A stretch of DNA of 11,886 nt from Candidatus Hydrogenedentota bacterium (GCA_013349485.1 DUZM01000088.1:1-11886); one strand, 5' to 3'. Numbered from the stretch's first letter, positions 1 through 7,261 are shown. Program-made: numbers and translations. The notes: generated by a model not told the origin, from the letters alone.

Positions 1-2246
1 AATGGACGGCGTTTGCACCTATTATTCCGTTCGATCTCGCCGCTTCGACCCTTCCCGTCGTCTTCTTGTCGGTTTTTCTGACCAACCCGACGGACGCGCC
101 GTTTTCGGCTGCGACGGTCCTTAACTGGGAGAACCTCTGCGGTTGCATCCGTGGGCAGTTCCCCGTCGATCGTGGGTCGATCCGCCCGTTTGTGATGGTA
201 GCCGAAGCGGGACCCGAGGCCCCGTCGCAGGAGGAAGGCCAGAAGTCTCAGGCGCCTGGTCCGTCCCGCGCGAGGGGACTCAGTTTCGGCGTCCGAGAGG
301 CGTATGCCACCAACGCCCACGGAAACTACTGCCTTGCCACGCTGCCCCCCGACGACGTCGCGGTGTCGTTCTTGGTCTGGGACGAGCGCGACCCGGAGCA
401 GTTGGCGACGTTTTGGCGCCGTTTCCATGACGTGGGCCACTTGGGCAATGAAGAGTCGGAACGCGCCGAGTGTCATTCGGGCGCCTTGTGTTGTTCGTGT
501 ATCGTGGCTCCCAAGCAGAGCCGGGCCATCGTCTACGCACTGTCGTGGTATTGCCCGCGGTTTGTGGTCAACGGCGAAGATCTCAGCAACAATTACACGA
601 ATACGTTTCAAGACGCCATCCAGGCCGCCGTCGCCGCCATGAAGTATCAAGACTACTATTGGAGGGCCGTGGACGCGTGGCAAAAACGCATATTGGGGGC
701 TTCGCTCCCGCGTTGGCTCAGCCGGATGCTTATCAACAACAACTGCGTGTTCTCGACCAATACGCTGCTTACGCGCTCGGGTCGGTTCGCCATGATGGAG
801 ACCCCTTGCGACCCCGTTATGGGCGCCCTGGACCGCCGGTTCTACAGTTCGTTGGGCACGCTGCTGTTTTACCCGGCCCTCGAGGAACGCGAGCTTTCCT
901 TGTTTGCGCGAACACAAGATCGACAGATGCCGGGGCGGATCGTCCAGAGCCTCGGCAAGATGTCCGTCCGGGCGCCGAGCCACGGCCCGGACGGCATCGA
1001 GCGGATCGACATCAACGCGAAGTTTGTGTTGATGGCGTACCGCGACTATCACATGACGGGCAACCTAGCGGTGCTGAAGCTCTTGTTCCCGAGGGTCCGT
1101 CAGGCCATGGAATACCTGCTCGAGAAGGATGCGAACGGCGACGGGTTGCCGGAACAAAGCGGCTGTTCGTCGATGTACGACGGCTGGGCGTTCCCCGGCG
1201 CCAACAGCTACACATCAAGTCTTTGGGTGGCGGCGCTGCGCGCGTACGCCATTCTGGCGCGGCGCATGGACGATATCGAGGAGGCCAAGAAGTACGAACG
1301 ACTGCTGCGCAAGGCCATTTCGAGTTTCAAGCGGCGGTTCTGGAATGAAATCGGCGGCTATTATCGCCTGTACGATGGCGACGCGAACGCGGCCGCCGGC
1401 GGGCCCCATGACGGGTGTCACACGGGGCAACTTGCGGGGCAGTGGTTTGCGGATTTTGCGTGTCTGGGCGACCTCTTTCCTCAGGAACAGATCGAGCGCG
1501 CGCTCGAGGCCATTTTTTGGAACAACACGAAAAAGAAAGGCATGGCCGAGGGGATGATGCCCAACGGCAGTCCGTGCCAGAACCCGCCGTCGTTTCCCGG
1601 CGATCCCGAGGCGAATCTTGGCTGGCCCAACATCTCGTTGGCGCACTACGCCGCGCTCCAGATCTACCGGGGCGACGTCGATCGAGGCCTGCACGTAGTC
1701 CAGAAAGTGTACAACAGCATCCATGTACGACGGGGACGGCCGTTCAATCAGCCGTTGCGATGGGATCTCGACGCCGATGACGCCGCGGGTTGGGGGGCCG
1801 ACCGCCACATGGCTTCCTTGTCGGCGTGGCACGTCCTCTACGCGCTCGAGGGGTTCTACCTGGACATTCCGAACCAGGCCCTGTGGATCAGGCCGCACCT
1901 GCCCCGAAACGTGTACAGTCTCAGTGCGCCGTTGTTTACGCCGTTGTGTTTCGGATGGCTCAACTTCGCCGAAACGGCCGAAGGGGAGTATCGGCAGCAG
2001 GTGCAGGTGTCGTTCGACAGCCCCGTCAAGGCCAAAACCATCGTGCTCCGGATTCCCGCCCATGTCAAAGACGTACGCATAGACTACCAGGGCGTGGAAG
2101 AACCCACGAAGATCGATCATTTCCGCGGCTCGAGCGGCCGCGACACCTTGATCGAAATCCTTCCCAAAGAACCTATTGTGATCCGCGGGCCCGTGACCAT
2201 TACGCTGAACGAGGTGGAGGAAGAACCGGAAGTTCCGGAAGCGTAG
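1..2246 (+). CDS. GH116 family (GBA2-like) glycoside hydrolase, 5' end missing
   Basis: Predicted glycosidase related to non-lysosomal glucosylceramidase / bacterial GH116 beta-glucosidases. The frame is open to the window edge (first full codon at base 3, reading WTAFAPIIPFDLAAST), so the TTG at 66 is not the real start; an N-terminal portion lies outside. Family landmarks in order: the N-terminal beta-sandwich end (SVFLTNPTDAPF..NWEN); the region of the family's nucleophile, read as FAMMETPCDP with the Glu codon at 798-800; DGLPEQ..YDGW near 1140-1190; CHTGQLAGQWFAD near 1416-1454; and GADRHMASLSAWH near 1794-1830, matching the family's substrate-binding Arg segment. It ends with a beta-rich tail and a TAG at 2244-2246. 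Compared with human GBA2 (SDQCAGQW), the position of the usual acid/base Asp appears to be Gly (codon 1425-1427), so activity or mechanism may differ. No export signal can be judged because the N-terminus is absent. Family assignment is firm; substrate is unknown. Confidence 0.88.
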   Translation, partial: WTAFAPIIPFDLAASTLPVVFLSVFLTNPTDAPFSAATVLNWENLCGCIRGQFPVDRGSIRPFVMVAEAGPEAPSQEEGQKSQAPGPSRARGLSFGVREAYATNAHGNYCLATLPPDDVAVSFLVWDERDPEQLATFWRRFHDVGHLGNEESERAECHSGALCCSCIVAPKQSRAIVYALSWYCPRFVVNGEDLSNNYTNTFQDAIQAAVAAMKYQDYYWRAVDAWQKRILGASLPRWLSRMLINNNCVFSTNTLLTRSGRFAMMETPCDPVMGALDRRFYSSLGTLLFYPALEERELSLFARTQDRQMPGRIVQSLGKMSVRAPSHGPDGIERIDINAKFVLMAYRDYHMTGNLAVLKLLFPRVRQAMEYLLEKDANGDGLPEQSGCSSMYDGWAFPGANSYTSSLWVAALRAYAILARRMDDIEEAKKYERLLRKAISSFKRRFWNEIGGYYRLYDGDANAAAGGPHDGCHTGQLAGQWFADFACLGDLFPQEQIERALEAIFWNNTKKKGMAEGMMPNGSPCQNPPSFPGDPEANLGWPNISLAHYAALQIYRGDVDRGLHVVQKVYNSIHVRRGRPFNQPLRWDLDADDAAGWGADRHMASLSAWHVLYALEGFYLDIPNQALWIRPHLPRNVYSLSAPLFTPLCFGWLNFAETAEGEYRQQVQVSFDSPVKAKTIVLRIPAHVKDVRIDYQGVEEPTKIDHFRGSSGRDTLIEILPKEPIVIRGPVTITLNEVEEEPEVPEA

Positions 2247-2260
2247 GTGACAAGTTCTGC

Positions 2261-3112
2261 CTATTTCAGCTTGCGCAGGACCTCTTTCTCGTAGCGGTCG
2301 GGGTGCAGGGCGCGTGCCGCGCGTTGGTCGGGGGGATATTGCATGGCGAGTGCGTTGAGGCGCTCGAGGCGATCTGCGGTACGCGGATGCGACGAGAATA
2401 TGGGCAGCCATACCCCGCCGCGGCGGCGCTCTTCCTCGAGCATCTTCTGCATGAAGCTCAGCATAGCCTCGGGCCTATACCCGCCGTTGAACAGGAAGTG
2501 TATGCCGAGCTGGTCGGCCTCCCATTCGTTTTGGCGGCTGAAATGCATGGCGCCGCCCGTCAAGATGACGTCGGCAAGCAATTGAAGGTTCTTGTCCGTG
2601 TCTTTTCCCAGCAATTCCAGTATGAAGTCCCTGGTCAATTCCGCCCGGTACACGCGCGTCAGCATTTCGCCGTGATGGTGGCCGGCAACGTGGCCGATTT
2701 CGTGGGCTATCACGGCCGCCAGCTCGGCCTCGTTTGTGCAGAGCTTCATCAGTCCCGTATAGACATAGACGAACCCGCCCGGCAGCGCAAAGGCATTCAC
2801 CGTATCCGGATTGTCGATCACTTTGAACGTGTACGCCACGTCCTGCCGTGGCGATACGGTCGCAATGCGGCGCCCGATATGTTGCACATAAGCCTGCATC
2901 GCGGCGTCATCGAGCACGGTTTCCTTCGCCTCGATTTCCGCGACGAGTTCACGGCCCAACTCGATTTCCTCCGGCGTGGTCAGTATATTCCGTACCGGAA
3001 ATTCAAGCGTCACGCAACCGCAGAGCATGCTCGAAAAGGTGGCCACGGCCAATTGAACCATGACGCACCGGCGCTGCAAAAGCGTCCATCTAGTCACTTT
3101 GAGGGTCATCAT
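2261..3112 (-). CDS. M48 family zinc metalloprotease, predicted lipoprotein
   Basis: Predicted peptidase of the M48B/BepA-LoiP type, 283 aa, probably anchored in a membrane facing the periplasm and acting in envelope protein quality control. The N-terminus has a basic stretch (KVTRW..QRR), a hydrophobic segment and a lipobox LCGC with Cys33 as the lipid site. The catalytic motif is HEIGH at residues 137-141 (HVAGHHHGEM follows), and the third zinc ligand is Glu196 in the EWEAD motif. The C-terminal SHPRTADRLERLN is the usual end of the family's protease domain. All catalytic residues are present and the length is that of a single-domain member without TPR repeats. Start: ATG at 3112 with GGGGGA eight bases upstream on the minus strand; a second ATG follows directly. 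It lies 36 bp downstream of the acetyltransferase gene on the same strand, so co-transcription is possible, and converges with the GH116 gene with only 14 bp between stops. Confidence 0.93.
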   Translation of the reverse strand: MMTLKVTRWTLLQRRCVMVQLAVATFSSMLCGCVTLEFPVRNILTTPEEIELGRELVAEIEAKETVLDDAAMQAYVQHIGRRIATVSPRQDVAYTFKVIDNPDTVNAFALPGGFVYVYTGLMKLCTNEAELAAVIAHEIGHVAGHHHGEMLTRVYRAELTRDFILELLGKDTDKNLQLLADVILTGGAMHFSRQNEWEADQLGIHFLFNGGYRPEAMLSFMQKMLEEERRRGGVWLPIFSSHPRTADRLERLNALAMQYPPDQRAARALHPDRYEKEVLRKLK

Positions 3113-3148
3113 TCCTCTACTCCCCCTTCCTGTCTCTTTCGCCCCACC

Positions 3149-3985
3149 TCAGACCTCGTTTATTCTACCATCAAGGATTGGCCCGCCGCGAACCGCATCG
3201 TTGCACCGTTCGCACTGCGGATGGCCACAGTGCGTTATCCGCGGGTCCTGACGGATGGCTTCTACCGCTGCTTGGAGCGCCGCTTGCGCGGGGAAAACGC
3301 GCCAACGGCTTTTGCCCACCTTGCGGTTGACCGTAAGATGACGAAGGGACGGCGAGAACTTGCGGAAGCCGCCGGAGCATCCCCCGGCCTCAACCGTCAA
3401 AACTTGTCCGTCTATACCGTTTGCCCACCGTCGGAAGAGGTTGCGTCCTGCGGCCTTTTCCGCCAGGTGGAGAAACGTGAGCTTTTCTAATCCCACTCCC
3501 ACGAGCACGATCCAACCGTTGACTTCCACAAGCGCCTCGAGGGGTGCGTAGACGTCTAACGGCGCCTGCCCGGCGACTAGTTCACGTGCCCGAGGTCCGA
3601 CTGCACTGAAGGAACAGAGCGGGTGGTTCCCCCGAACTCGGCCCGGCATGGTCACGATGAAGGCGGGAATCGCGCCCATTTCGGCCTTGTCGATTTCCAG
3701 CGTATCGGGCGTGTATATGCGGCCAATTCCCAACTTTGGCTCTTCAAACGCATCGCACTCCGAGGCATTCCGAGGGAACCGAAGATGGCCGGGCGCTGGT
3801 ACGGCAAAAGACCACGAAAAGGTGGGCGCCATGACGGTACATCCTTCGGCCAAGAAGCCGCCGACCACGGTTGCAGCGCCGCCATCCACCCATCCAAACG
3901 AACTCAAAGACGAATGGACACACAATGCTTTCCCGGACAGCCCGAGTGCTCGCACCGCCGCGCGGATGTCTTCAGTCGTCACCAT
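3149..3985 (-). CDS. AAC(3)-family (FrbF/YokD-like) N-acetyltransferase homologue
   Basis: Predicted acetyl-CoA-dependent N-acetyltransferase of the antibiotic_NAT / AAC(3) family, 278 aa, cytoplasmic. Family signatures: VHSSLSSFGWVDGGAATVV at residues 23-41, APTFSW at 53-58, the PGRVRGNHPLCSF block with His121-Pro122, and LVGVGLEKLTFLHLAE at 161-176 (Thr170, His173, Glu176). The C-terminus carries a Cys-rich segment with Cys253, Cys258 and Cys261, followed by DAVRGGP, as in many chromosomal members. Length matches the family. The motifs look intact, so an active enzyme is plausible, but chromosomal members often have unknown amine acceptors and need not confer aminoglycoside resistance. Start: ATG at 3985, followed by GTG; I see no good ribosome binding site, so the start is less certain than the frame. 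It is the first gene of a possible two-gene unit with the M48 protease. Confidence 0.87.
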   Translation of the reverse strand: MVTTEDIRAAVRALGLSGKALCVHSSLSSFGWVDGGAATVVGGFLAEGCTVMAPTFSWSFAVPAPGHLRFPRNASECDAFEEPKLGIGRIYTPDTLEIDKAEMGAIPAFIVTMPGRVRGNHPLCSFSAVGPRARELVAGQAPLDVYAPLEALVEVNGWIVLVGVGLEKLTFLHLAEKAAGRNLFRRWANGIDGQVLTVEAGGCSGGFRKFSPSLRHLTVNRKVGKSRWRVFPAQAALQAAVEAIRQDPRITHCGHPQCERCNDAVRGGPILDGRINEV

Positions 3986-4138
3986 GGCAGAATCACAACG
4001 TTTTCGGCTTCCGCTTCACATCATACATCACCCGTTCTACACTTGGGAATTCGCTTCGGCCTGCCGATTCGGCGTCCGGCGGCTGGCCGGAAGGCGCGTG
4101 GGCTGTTGGAATCCGGTTGCCATGGCTGACTGCCTCTT

Positions 4139-4172
4139 GTGCCTTCGGCACCCAGACGATGAATTGTCTGGG
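4139..4172. repeat. Two adjacent small hairpins
   Basis: The first is GTGCC-TTC-GGCAC (4139-4151, 5-bp stem). The second is CCCAGAC-GATGAATT-GTCTGGG (4151-4172, 7-bp stem, 8-base loop); the two share base 4151. There is no T-run, so a simple terminator is unlikely. The compact palindromic form in otherwise empty DNA suggests a dispersed intergenic repeat unit, but only one copy is in the window. Confidence 0.5.
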
Positions 4173-4365
4173 CCACCCGCCGTTTGACGGCTGGCTGCCC
4201 CCCTGCCCGAACCCGGTTGCTGTAGTCCATGCCAAAGCGCCTGACCACAAGTCGCAATCCTCGAAGGGGATGGCGGCGTAATGGCCCGCGCGGCACAGCC
4301 GCGAATGCAGAATCTAGAACGCACAATTGAAAACTGACTGATACGAGGCCAGCCCCGGCAAAAGA

Positions 4366-4464
4366 GCCCCCAGCGGGCGCGACGGCGTAAAGCCCAGCGA
4401 GAAGCAAAGCGGAACGCTGGGTTAGACGCCCGCCAACAACAGAAACCCCTGGAAGGGGTGCCGG
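4366..4464. repeat. 99-bp palindromic repeat, copy A
   Basis: Aligns without gaps to 5174-5272; by eye I count 11 differences in 99 bases (about 89% identity). It contains a stem CCCAGCG...CGCTGGG (arms 4393-4399 and 4415-4421) and a compact hairpin ACCCCT-GGA-AGGGGT (4445-4459). It codes for no plausible protein. It looks like a REP- or MITE-like dispersed intergenic element. Confidence 0.8.
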
Positions 4465-4602
4465 GATCGCCGGGTCAGACAATGGTTTCCAGTGCCACTG
4501 TTCCGTAGCCCCTTCCGGGGATATTCCTGGAATGCGTTTCTGCGGTCAGGCGCGTCGAGAAGCGCTCCGACGGATGGACTATTCCGATTCGACGGGTTGC
4601 GG

Positions 4603-4608
4603 TATAAT
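4603..4608 (+). promoter_or_regulatory. Candidate -10 box (TATAAT)
   Basis: A perfect TATAAT in the context TTGCGGTATAATATTGGG. No recognisable -35 is found at 16-18 bp upstream. It lies 104 bases before the start of the small membrane protein gene at 4713 and could drive it. Confidence 0.4.
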
Positions 4609-4712
4609 ATTGGGCCGGGGTGCGGGGCGAGTGGTCATCGTGAGTGGGTTTGCCTGCGTTTTGGCGCAGAACCGTATCTACTAGCCACACGGAAGTCAGC
4701 GAGGATCGGCGG

Positions 4713-5084
4713 ATGCAGCTCGAGTGGCATGTTGTTCTTGTACCGTTGCTTGGCGCCCTGTGCCTTGGCCTTCTTTGGCGTCTTGCACCAAAGCTGCTGG
4801 ATTCCGTTCTTGCGAGACGGCTGTGGCGCTTTGTGTTTCGGTTCTTCTCTGTTTGTGGCGAGTTCTTGAGAAATGCGGCATCTCAATTCCAGGATCCTGG
4901 ACGAGTAACCGTTTTCTCTGCCGAAACGCTCGAAAATCAAGAAGCCGAGTTCGTAGATGAGCACCCGCCCGAAGTCTCGACACTGCGCCCTTGGCTCGTT
5001 TGGTTTTTCAGGGCATTACTCCTTCTCGCATACTTCTCCGCGGTGGCCACTTGGTTGCACGTGACCAGCGGCAGGCCTGGATAA
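4713..5084 (+). CDS. Small predicted membrane protein, unknown function
   Basis: Not recognised. 123 aa from ATG 4713, preceded by GAGGATCGGCGG. The frame can be extended to a GTG at 4644, but the added residues look like non-coding translation. The product has a hydrophobic helix near residues 5-25 (VVLVPLLGALCLGLLW), a basic stretch (ARRLWRFVFRFF), a central polar part rich in Glu (ETLENQEAEFVDEHPPE), and a second hydrophobic helix near the C-terminus (LVWFFRALLLLAYFSAVATW). Topology is probably two helices with a polar middle domain of about 60 residues. GC content is low for the window: 28 of 60 bases at 4861-4920 are G or C. It sits between the two copies of the 99-bp repeat. It may be a real orphan or acquired gene; coding status is moderately supported. 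Confidence 0.5.
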   Translation: MQLEWHVVLVPLLGALCLGLLWRLAPKLLDSVLARRLWRFVFRFFSVCGEFLRNAASQFQDPGRVTVFSAETLENQEAEFVDEHPPEVSTLRPWLVWFFRALLLLAYFSAVATWLHVTSGRPG

Positions 5085-5173
5085 TAGAAGTCGAGCGGCA
5101 ACGGCTCAGACGCCGCCGCCGCGAGGGCTCTAACCGGTGACGTAGTAGCAAGTGCGTCGCACCAGCTTTTGAA

Positions 5174-5272
5174 GCCCCCAGCGGGGCCGACGGCGTAAAG
5201 CCCAGCGTGAAGCGAAGCGAAACGCTGGGTTAGACGTTCACCAATAACAGAAACCCCTGAAAGGGGTGACGG
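5174..5272. repeat. 99-bp palindromic repeat, copy B
   Basis: Same orientation as copy A, exactly 808 bp downstream, without indels. The stem CCCAGCG...CGCTGGG and the terminal ACCCCT...AGGGGT hairpin are both kept; differences fall mainly in loops and flanks (for example loop GGA in copy A, GAA in copy B), which suggests the folded form matters. Confidence 0.8.
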
Positions 5273-5323
5273 AACAACACACGCCTCTCGACCGATGAGC
5301 CATCCCAGGTAGAGGCGCTATTG

Positions 5324-5329
5324 TATAAT
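5324..5329 (+). promoter_or_regulatory. Candidate -10 box (TATAAT) for the methyltransferase gene
   Basis: Perfect TATAAT in CTATTGTATAATCGTTC, 78 bases before ATG 5408. No clear -35 at the right spacing. If used, transcription would begin near 5336, which excludes the TTG at 5321 as start. Confidence 0.45.
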
Positions 5330-5407
5330 CGTTCTGTGGCGCGGACGTTTGGTACCGAGCGGTCGGGGACGGATGCGGGCCCGGCGCCCGCTGGATCCCG
5401 GGGGCAA

Positions 5408-6187
5408 ATGAAAATGCCGGATCAGACGCTGAGGATGAGCTTCAATGCGGTCGCAGCTCTCTACGCCGAAATGCGTCCCGGATATCCGCAGGAGTTGATC
5501 GAGGATGTTGTGACTTTGTCCGGAATTCCTGACAAAGGGAAGATACTTGAGATCGGCTGTGGAACTGGACAAGCCACACGCTCTTTTGCCGCGCGTGGAT
5601 ACGAAATGGTCTGCTTGGATATCGGTTCAGACTTGATTGACGTTGCCAGAGAACGACTCGGTGGCTGCAAGAATGTCACCTTTGTGGTGTGTTCGTTTGA
5701 GGAATGGGATCCGGATCGTTGCTTTAACCTTGTTATTTCCGCCACGGCATTTCGTTGGGTGGATGCTCAGCTTCGCTACACAAAATCAGCCGAGGTTCTT
5801 GTTGACACGGGCGCCTTGGCCGTCTTCTCGAACAGGCATGTCCGCAAAGATGAAGGCTTCTTCGCCGAAGTGCAAGAACTCTATCGCGTGCATGTCCCAG
5901 AATGGCACGAGGCGCCGCATGGCAACACAAGTGCGGCTACCGTAATTACTGAGCCCGGGCGTGAACGGTTCCGCGAACCCATAGAAAGGCGTTATCCGTG
6001 GAGTAAGCGTTACACGGCGGACCAATACATAAGGCTGCTCAGCACGTACTCAGACCACATCACCCTGCCTGGTGGCAAACGGGAGAAGCTGTTTGATGGT
6101 GTGAGAGGTCTTATCAATCGAGACTACCGTGGGCGAATCCTTAAGCACTACGAGGCTGTGCTTGACTTATGGAAGAAGAAGGACTGA
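5408..6187 (+). CDS. Class I SAM-dependent methyltransferase
   Basis: Predicted cytoplasmic methyltransferase, 259 aa, of the Methyltransf_11/25 type; acceptor unknown. From ATG 5408, the N-terminal SFNAVAALYAEMRPGYPQEL (residues 11-30) is the typical family opening. Motif I is ILEIGCGTGQ at 46-55 (SAM binding), Asp71 of CLDIG fits motif II (ribose contact), and SATAFRWVD at 111-119 fits the motif IV/V region of this subgroup. The C-terminal half (YPWSKRYTADQYIRLLSTYSDH) is the usual helical cap. Start: ATG 5408 or 5414, both after GGGGCAA; the 29 extra residues back to 5321 look non-coding and overlap the presumed promoter. GC content is lower than in the flanking genes (31 of 60 bases at 5521-5580), hinting at acquisition. 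The ferritin-like gene follows 74 bp downstream and may be read through. Confidence 0.9.
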   Translation: MKMPDQTLRMSFNAVAALYAEMRPGYPQELIEDVVTLSGIPDKGKILEIGCGTGQATRSFAARGYEMVCLDIGSDLIDVARERLGGCKNVTFVVCSFEEWDPDRCFNLVISATAFRWVDAQLRYTKSAEVLVDTGALAVFSNRHVRKDEGFFAEVQELYRVHVPEWHEAPHGNTSAATVITEPGRERFREPIERRYPWSKRYTADQYIRLLSTYSDHITLPGGKREKLFDGVRGLINRDYRGRILKHYEAVLDLWKKKD

Positions 6188-6248
6188 GTGAAGAGGACGT
6201 TGGATCGGATGCGGACGGGGGTATGCCAGCCAACGATGCAGTGAAACC

Positions 6249-6254
6249 AAGGAG
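6249..6254 (+). promoter_or_regulatory. Ribosome binding site fixing the bacterioferritin start
   Basis: AAGGAG seven bases before ATG 6262. This favours 6262 over an in-frame ATG at 6169 that overlaps the methyltransferase gene end and adds a low-similarity acidic N-terminus. Confidence 0.75.
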
Positions 6255-6261
6255 ACTTGAA

Positions 6262-6801
6262 ATGGAACAAAAAGCCAGAGAGAAGAAGAAACAAGCGGCG
6301 ATTGACGTGCTTAACAAGGCGCGGGCCATGGAGTTGCAGGCCATTCACCAGTACATGAACCAGCATTACAACCTCGATGACATGGACTATGGTGAGCTGG
6401 CCGCGAAGGTCAAGCTGATTGCCGTCGATGAGATGCGCCACGCCGAGATGTTCGCGGAGCGCATCAAGGAACTCGGCGGCGAACCGACCGTCGAGGCCGC
6501 GGGAAAGGCCGAAAAGGGCCAGAAGGTCGAGGCGATTTTCCCCTTCGACGCGAAACTCGAAGACGACACGGTGGCCACGTACAACGAGTTTCTGTTGGTG
6601 TGCCGGGAAAACGGCGACAGCACGAGCATGAAGCTTTTCGAGGCCGTTATCGATGAAGAGCAAATTCACTTCAACTATTTCGATAACGTGAGCGGCCACA
6701 TCGCGGACCTGGGCCCGGCCTATCTTGCGCAAAAGGCCGGCACGCCGTCGGCAACCGGCCTGCAAACCCAGGGGTTTGTCGCCAGGGAAGGCGGTGAGTG
6801 A
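6262..6801 (+). CDS. Bacterioferritin-like di-iron protein
   Basis: Predicted ferritin-like four-helix protein, 179 aa, likely storing or detoxifying iron in the cytoplasm. Candidate di-iron ligands seen by comparison with E. coli bacterioferritin: Glu24 (AMELQAIHQY), Glu57 and His60 (DEMRHAE), Glu100, and Glu133 with His136 (DEEQIHF). Met58, between the Glu57 and His60 ligands, matches the heme-ligating Met52 of E. coli Bfr, so heme binding at a dimer interface is possible. A basic N-terminal lead (EQKAREKKKQAA) and a Gly-rich C-terminal tail extend beyond the core, making it longer than the usual ~158 aa. Start at 6262 is set by AAGGAG. It lies just downstream of the methyltransferase, with no terminator seen between them. 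Family is firm; storage versus other ferritin-like activity is not settled by sequence. Confidence 0.88.
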   Translation: MEQKAREKKKQAAIDVLNKARAMELQAIHQYMNQHYNLDDMDYGELAAKVKLIAVDEMRHAEMFAERIKELGGEPTVEAAGKAEKGQKVEAIFPFDAKLEDDTVATYNEFLLVCRENGDSTSMKLFEAVIDEEQIHFNYFDNVSGHIADLGPAYLAQKAGTPSATGLQTQGFVAREGGE

Positions 6802-7069
6802 CACCAGGGAAGCGCGTGCTGCGGACCTGCGTGATTGATAAGTGGTGTGTCGCTTGTGTGCGGAGACTCGCGTTGCGCGTTCTTCTCTTTTCCATCTGTG
6901 AACGTCTTCTATAGACACCGGCGTTTCGTTGCATTCGGCTGTGGGTGAGCGGGAGCACCTGACACCTGAATCCGCACGGGAAAATCCGGAGTGCTGAATC
7001 ATCGTCCCCTAAATAGATGTGGGCGACTTCCTTTGGGATAGCTTGGGTGCAAGCCCAAGAGACTAATCT

Positions 7070-7186
7070 TCCCGTCATTGCGAGGAGGCGCAAGCCGACG
7101 CGGCAATCACTTATCGGCGAGCGACTTGCGCTGAAGTGATTGCCGCGTCGCTCCCCGCCTAAGCGGGGCTCCTCGCAATGACGGGA
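7070..7186. repeat. 117-bp nested inverted-repeat element
   Basis: Outer arms of 18 bp are perfectly complementary (7070-7087 and 7169-7186, core CCCGTCATTGCGAGGAG). Inner arms of 17 bp are also perfect (7096-7112 and 7134-7150, CGACGCGGCAATCACTT). Between the right-hand arms sits an extra hairpin CCCCGC-CTAA-GCGGGG (7153-7168), where the left side has only GCGCAAGC. It therefore reads as two copies of one unit in opposite orientation, differing in a variable middle. No transposase is encoded, consistent with a REP/MITE-like element. Confidence 0.9.
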
Positions 7187-7204
7187 GGGGATAGGCGCCG
7201 CCGA

Positions 7205-7233
7205 TGAAGCCTTCACGACCGGTGAAGGCTTCA
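7205..7233 (+). promoter_or_regulatory. Strong hairpin in the leader of the nucleotidyltransferase gene
   Basis: Perfect 12-bp stem TGAAGCCTTCAC / GTGAAGGCTTCA with a 5-base loop. It covers the upstream in-frame ATG at 7204 and lies 39 bases before the preferred GTG start at 7273. It has no T-run. It may be a leader structure affecting translation or mRNA stability, or the edge of the adjacent repeat. Confidence 0.55.
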
Positions 7234-7261
7234 GGAAAAGACGTCCGACAACGAGTGGCCC

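Larger units (their letters stand above)
3986..4712. other. Long intergenic region with hairpins and repeat copy A
   Basis: About 730 bases with no convincing gene. Short open frames exist on both strands, but their translations are low-complexity and rich in Arg, Ser and Pro, and they overlap repeats. Contents: two adjacent hairpins at 4139-4172, copy A of the 99-bp repeat at 4366-4464, a GC-rich inverted motif CCCCTTCCGGGG near 4509-4520, and a TATAAT at 4603-4608. The left end must hold the promoter of the minus-strand acetyltransferase gene; a TATGAT on the minus strand just upstream of it is possible but lacks a good -35. Confidence 0.6.
5085..5407. other. Intergenic region with repeat copy B and a candidate promoter
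   Basis: No gene is seen. It holds copy B of the 99-bp repeat (5174-5272) and a TATAAT at 5324-5329 upstream of the methyltransferase gene. The methyltransferase frame stays open back to a TTG at 5321, but that codon abuts the -10 box and would lie upstream of the predicted transcript start. Confidence 0.6.

Noticed and set aside
1215..2411. A 398-codon minus-strand open frame
   Set aside because: Antisense to the GH116 gene, whose translation is conserved throughout; no recognisable domain and no ribosome site.
1790..3490. A 566-codon plus-strand open frame
   Set aside because: It overlaps the GH116 3' end and runs antisense to the M48 and AAC(3)-like genes, both of which have clear catalytic motifs; the translation is Arg/His/Pro-rich with no family resemblance. 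It is a GC-rich shadow.
4021..4482. A 153-codon minus-strand frame over the repeat copy A region
   Set aside because: It includes the palindromic repeat, is low in complexity, and the corresponding frame is not kept as a protein around copy B.
4545..4690. tRNA or other structured RNA near the TATAAT at 4603
   Set aside because: I looked for a cloverleaf and a TTCGA-type T-loop followed by an acceptor stem and found none that folds.
4366..5272. CRISPR array
   Set aside because: Only two copies, 99 bp long and 808 bp apart with a gene between; no regular spacing.
7042..7059. Intrinsic terminator after the bacterioferritin-like gene
   Set aside because: The stem is only 6 bp with a 6-base loop and no T-run follows.
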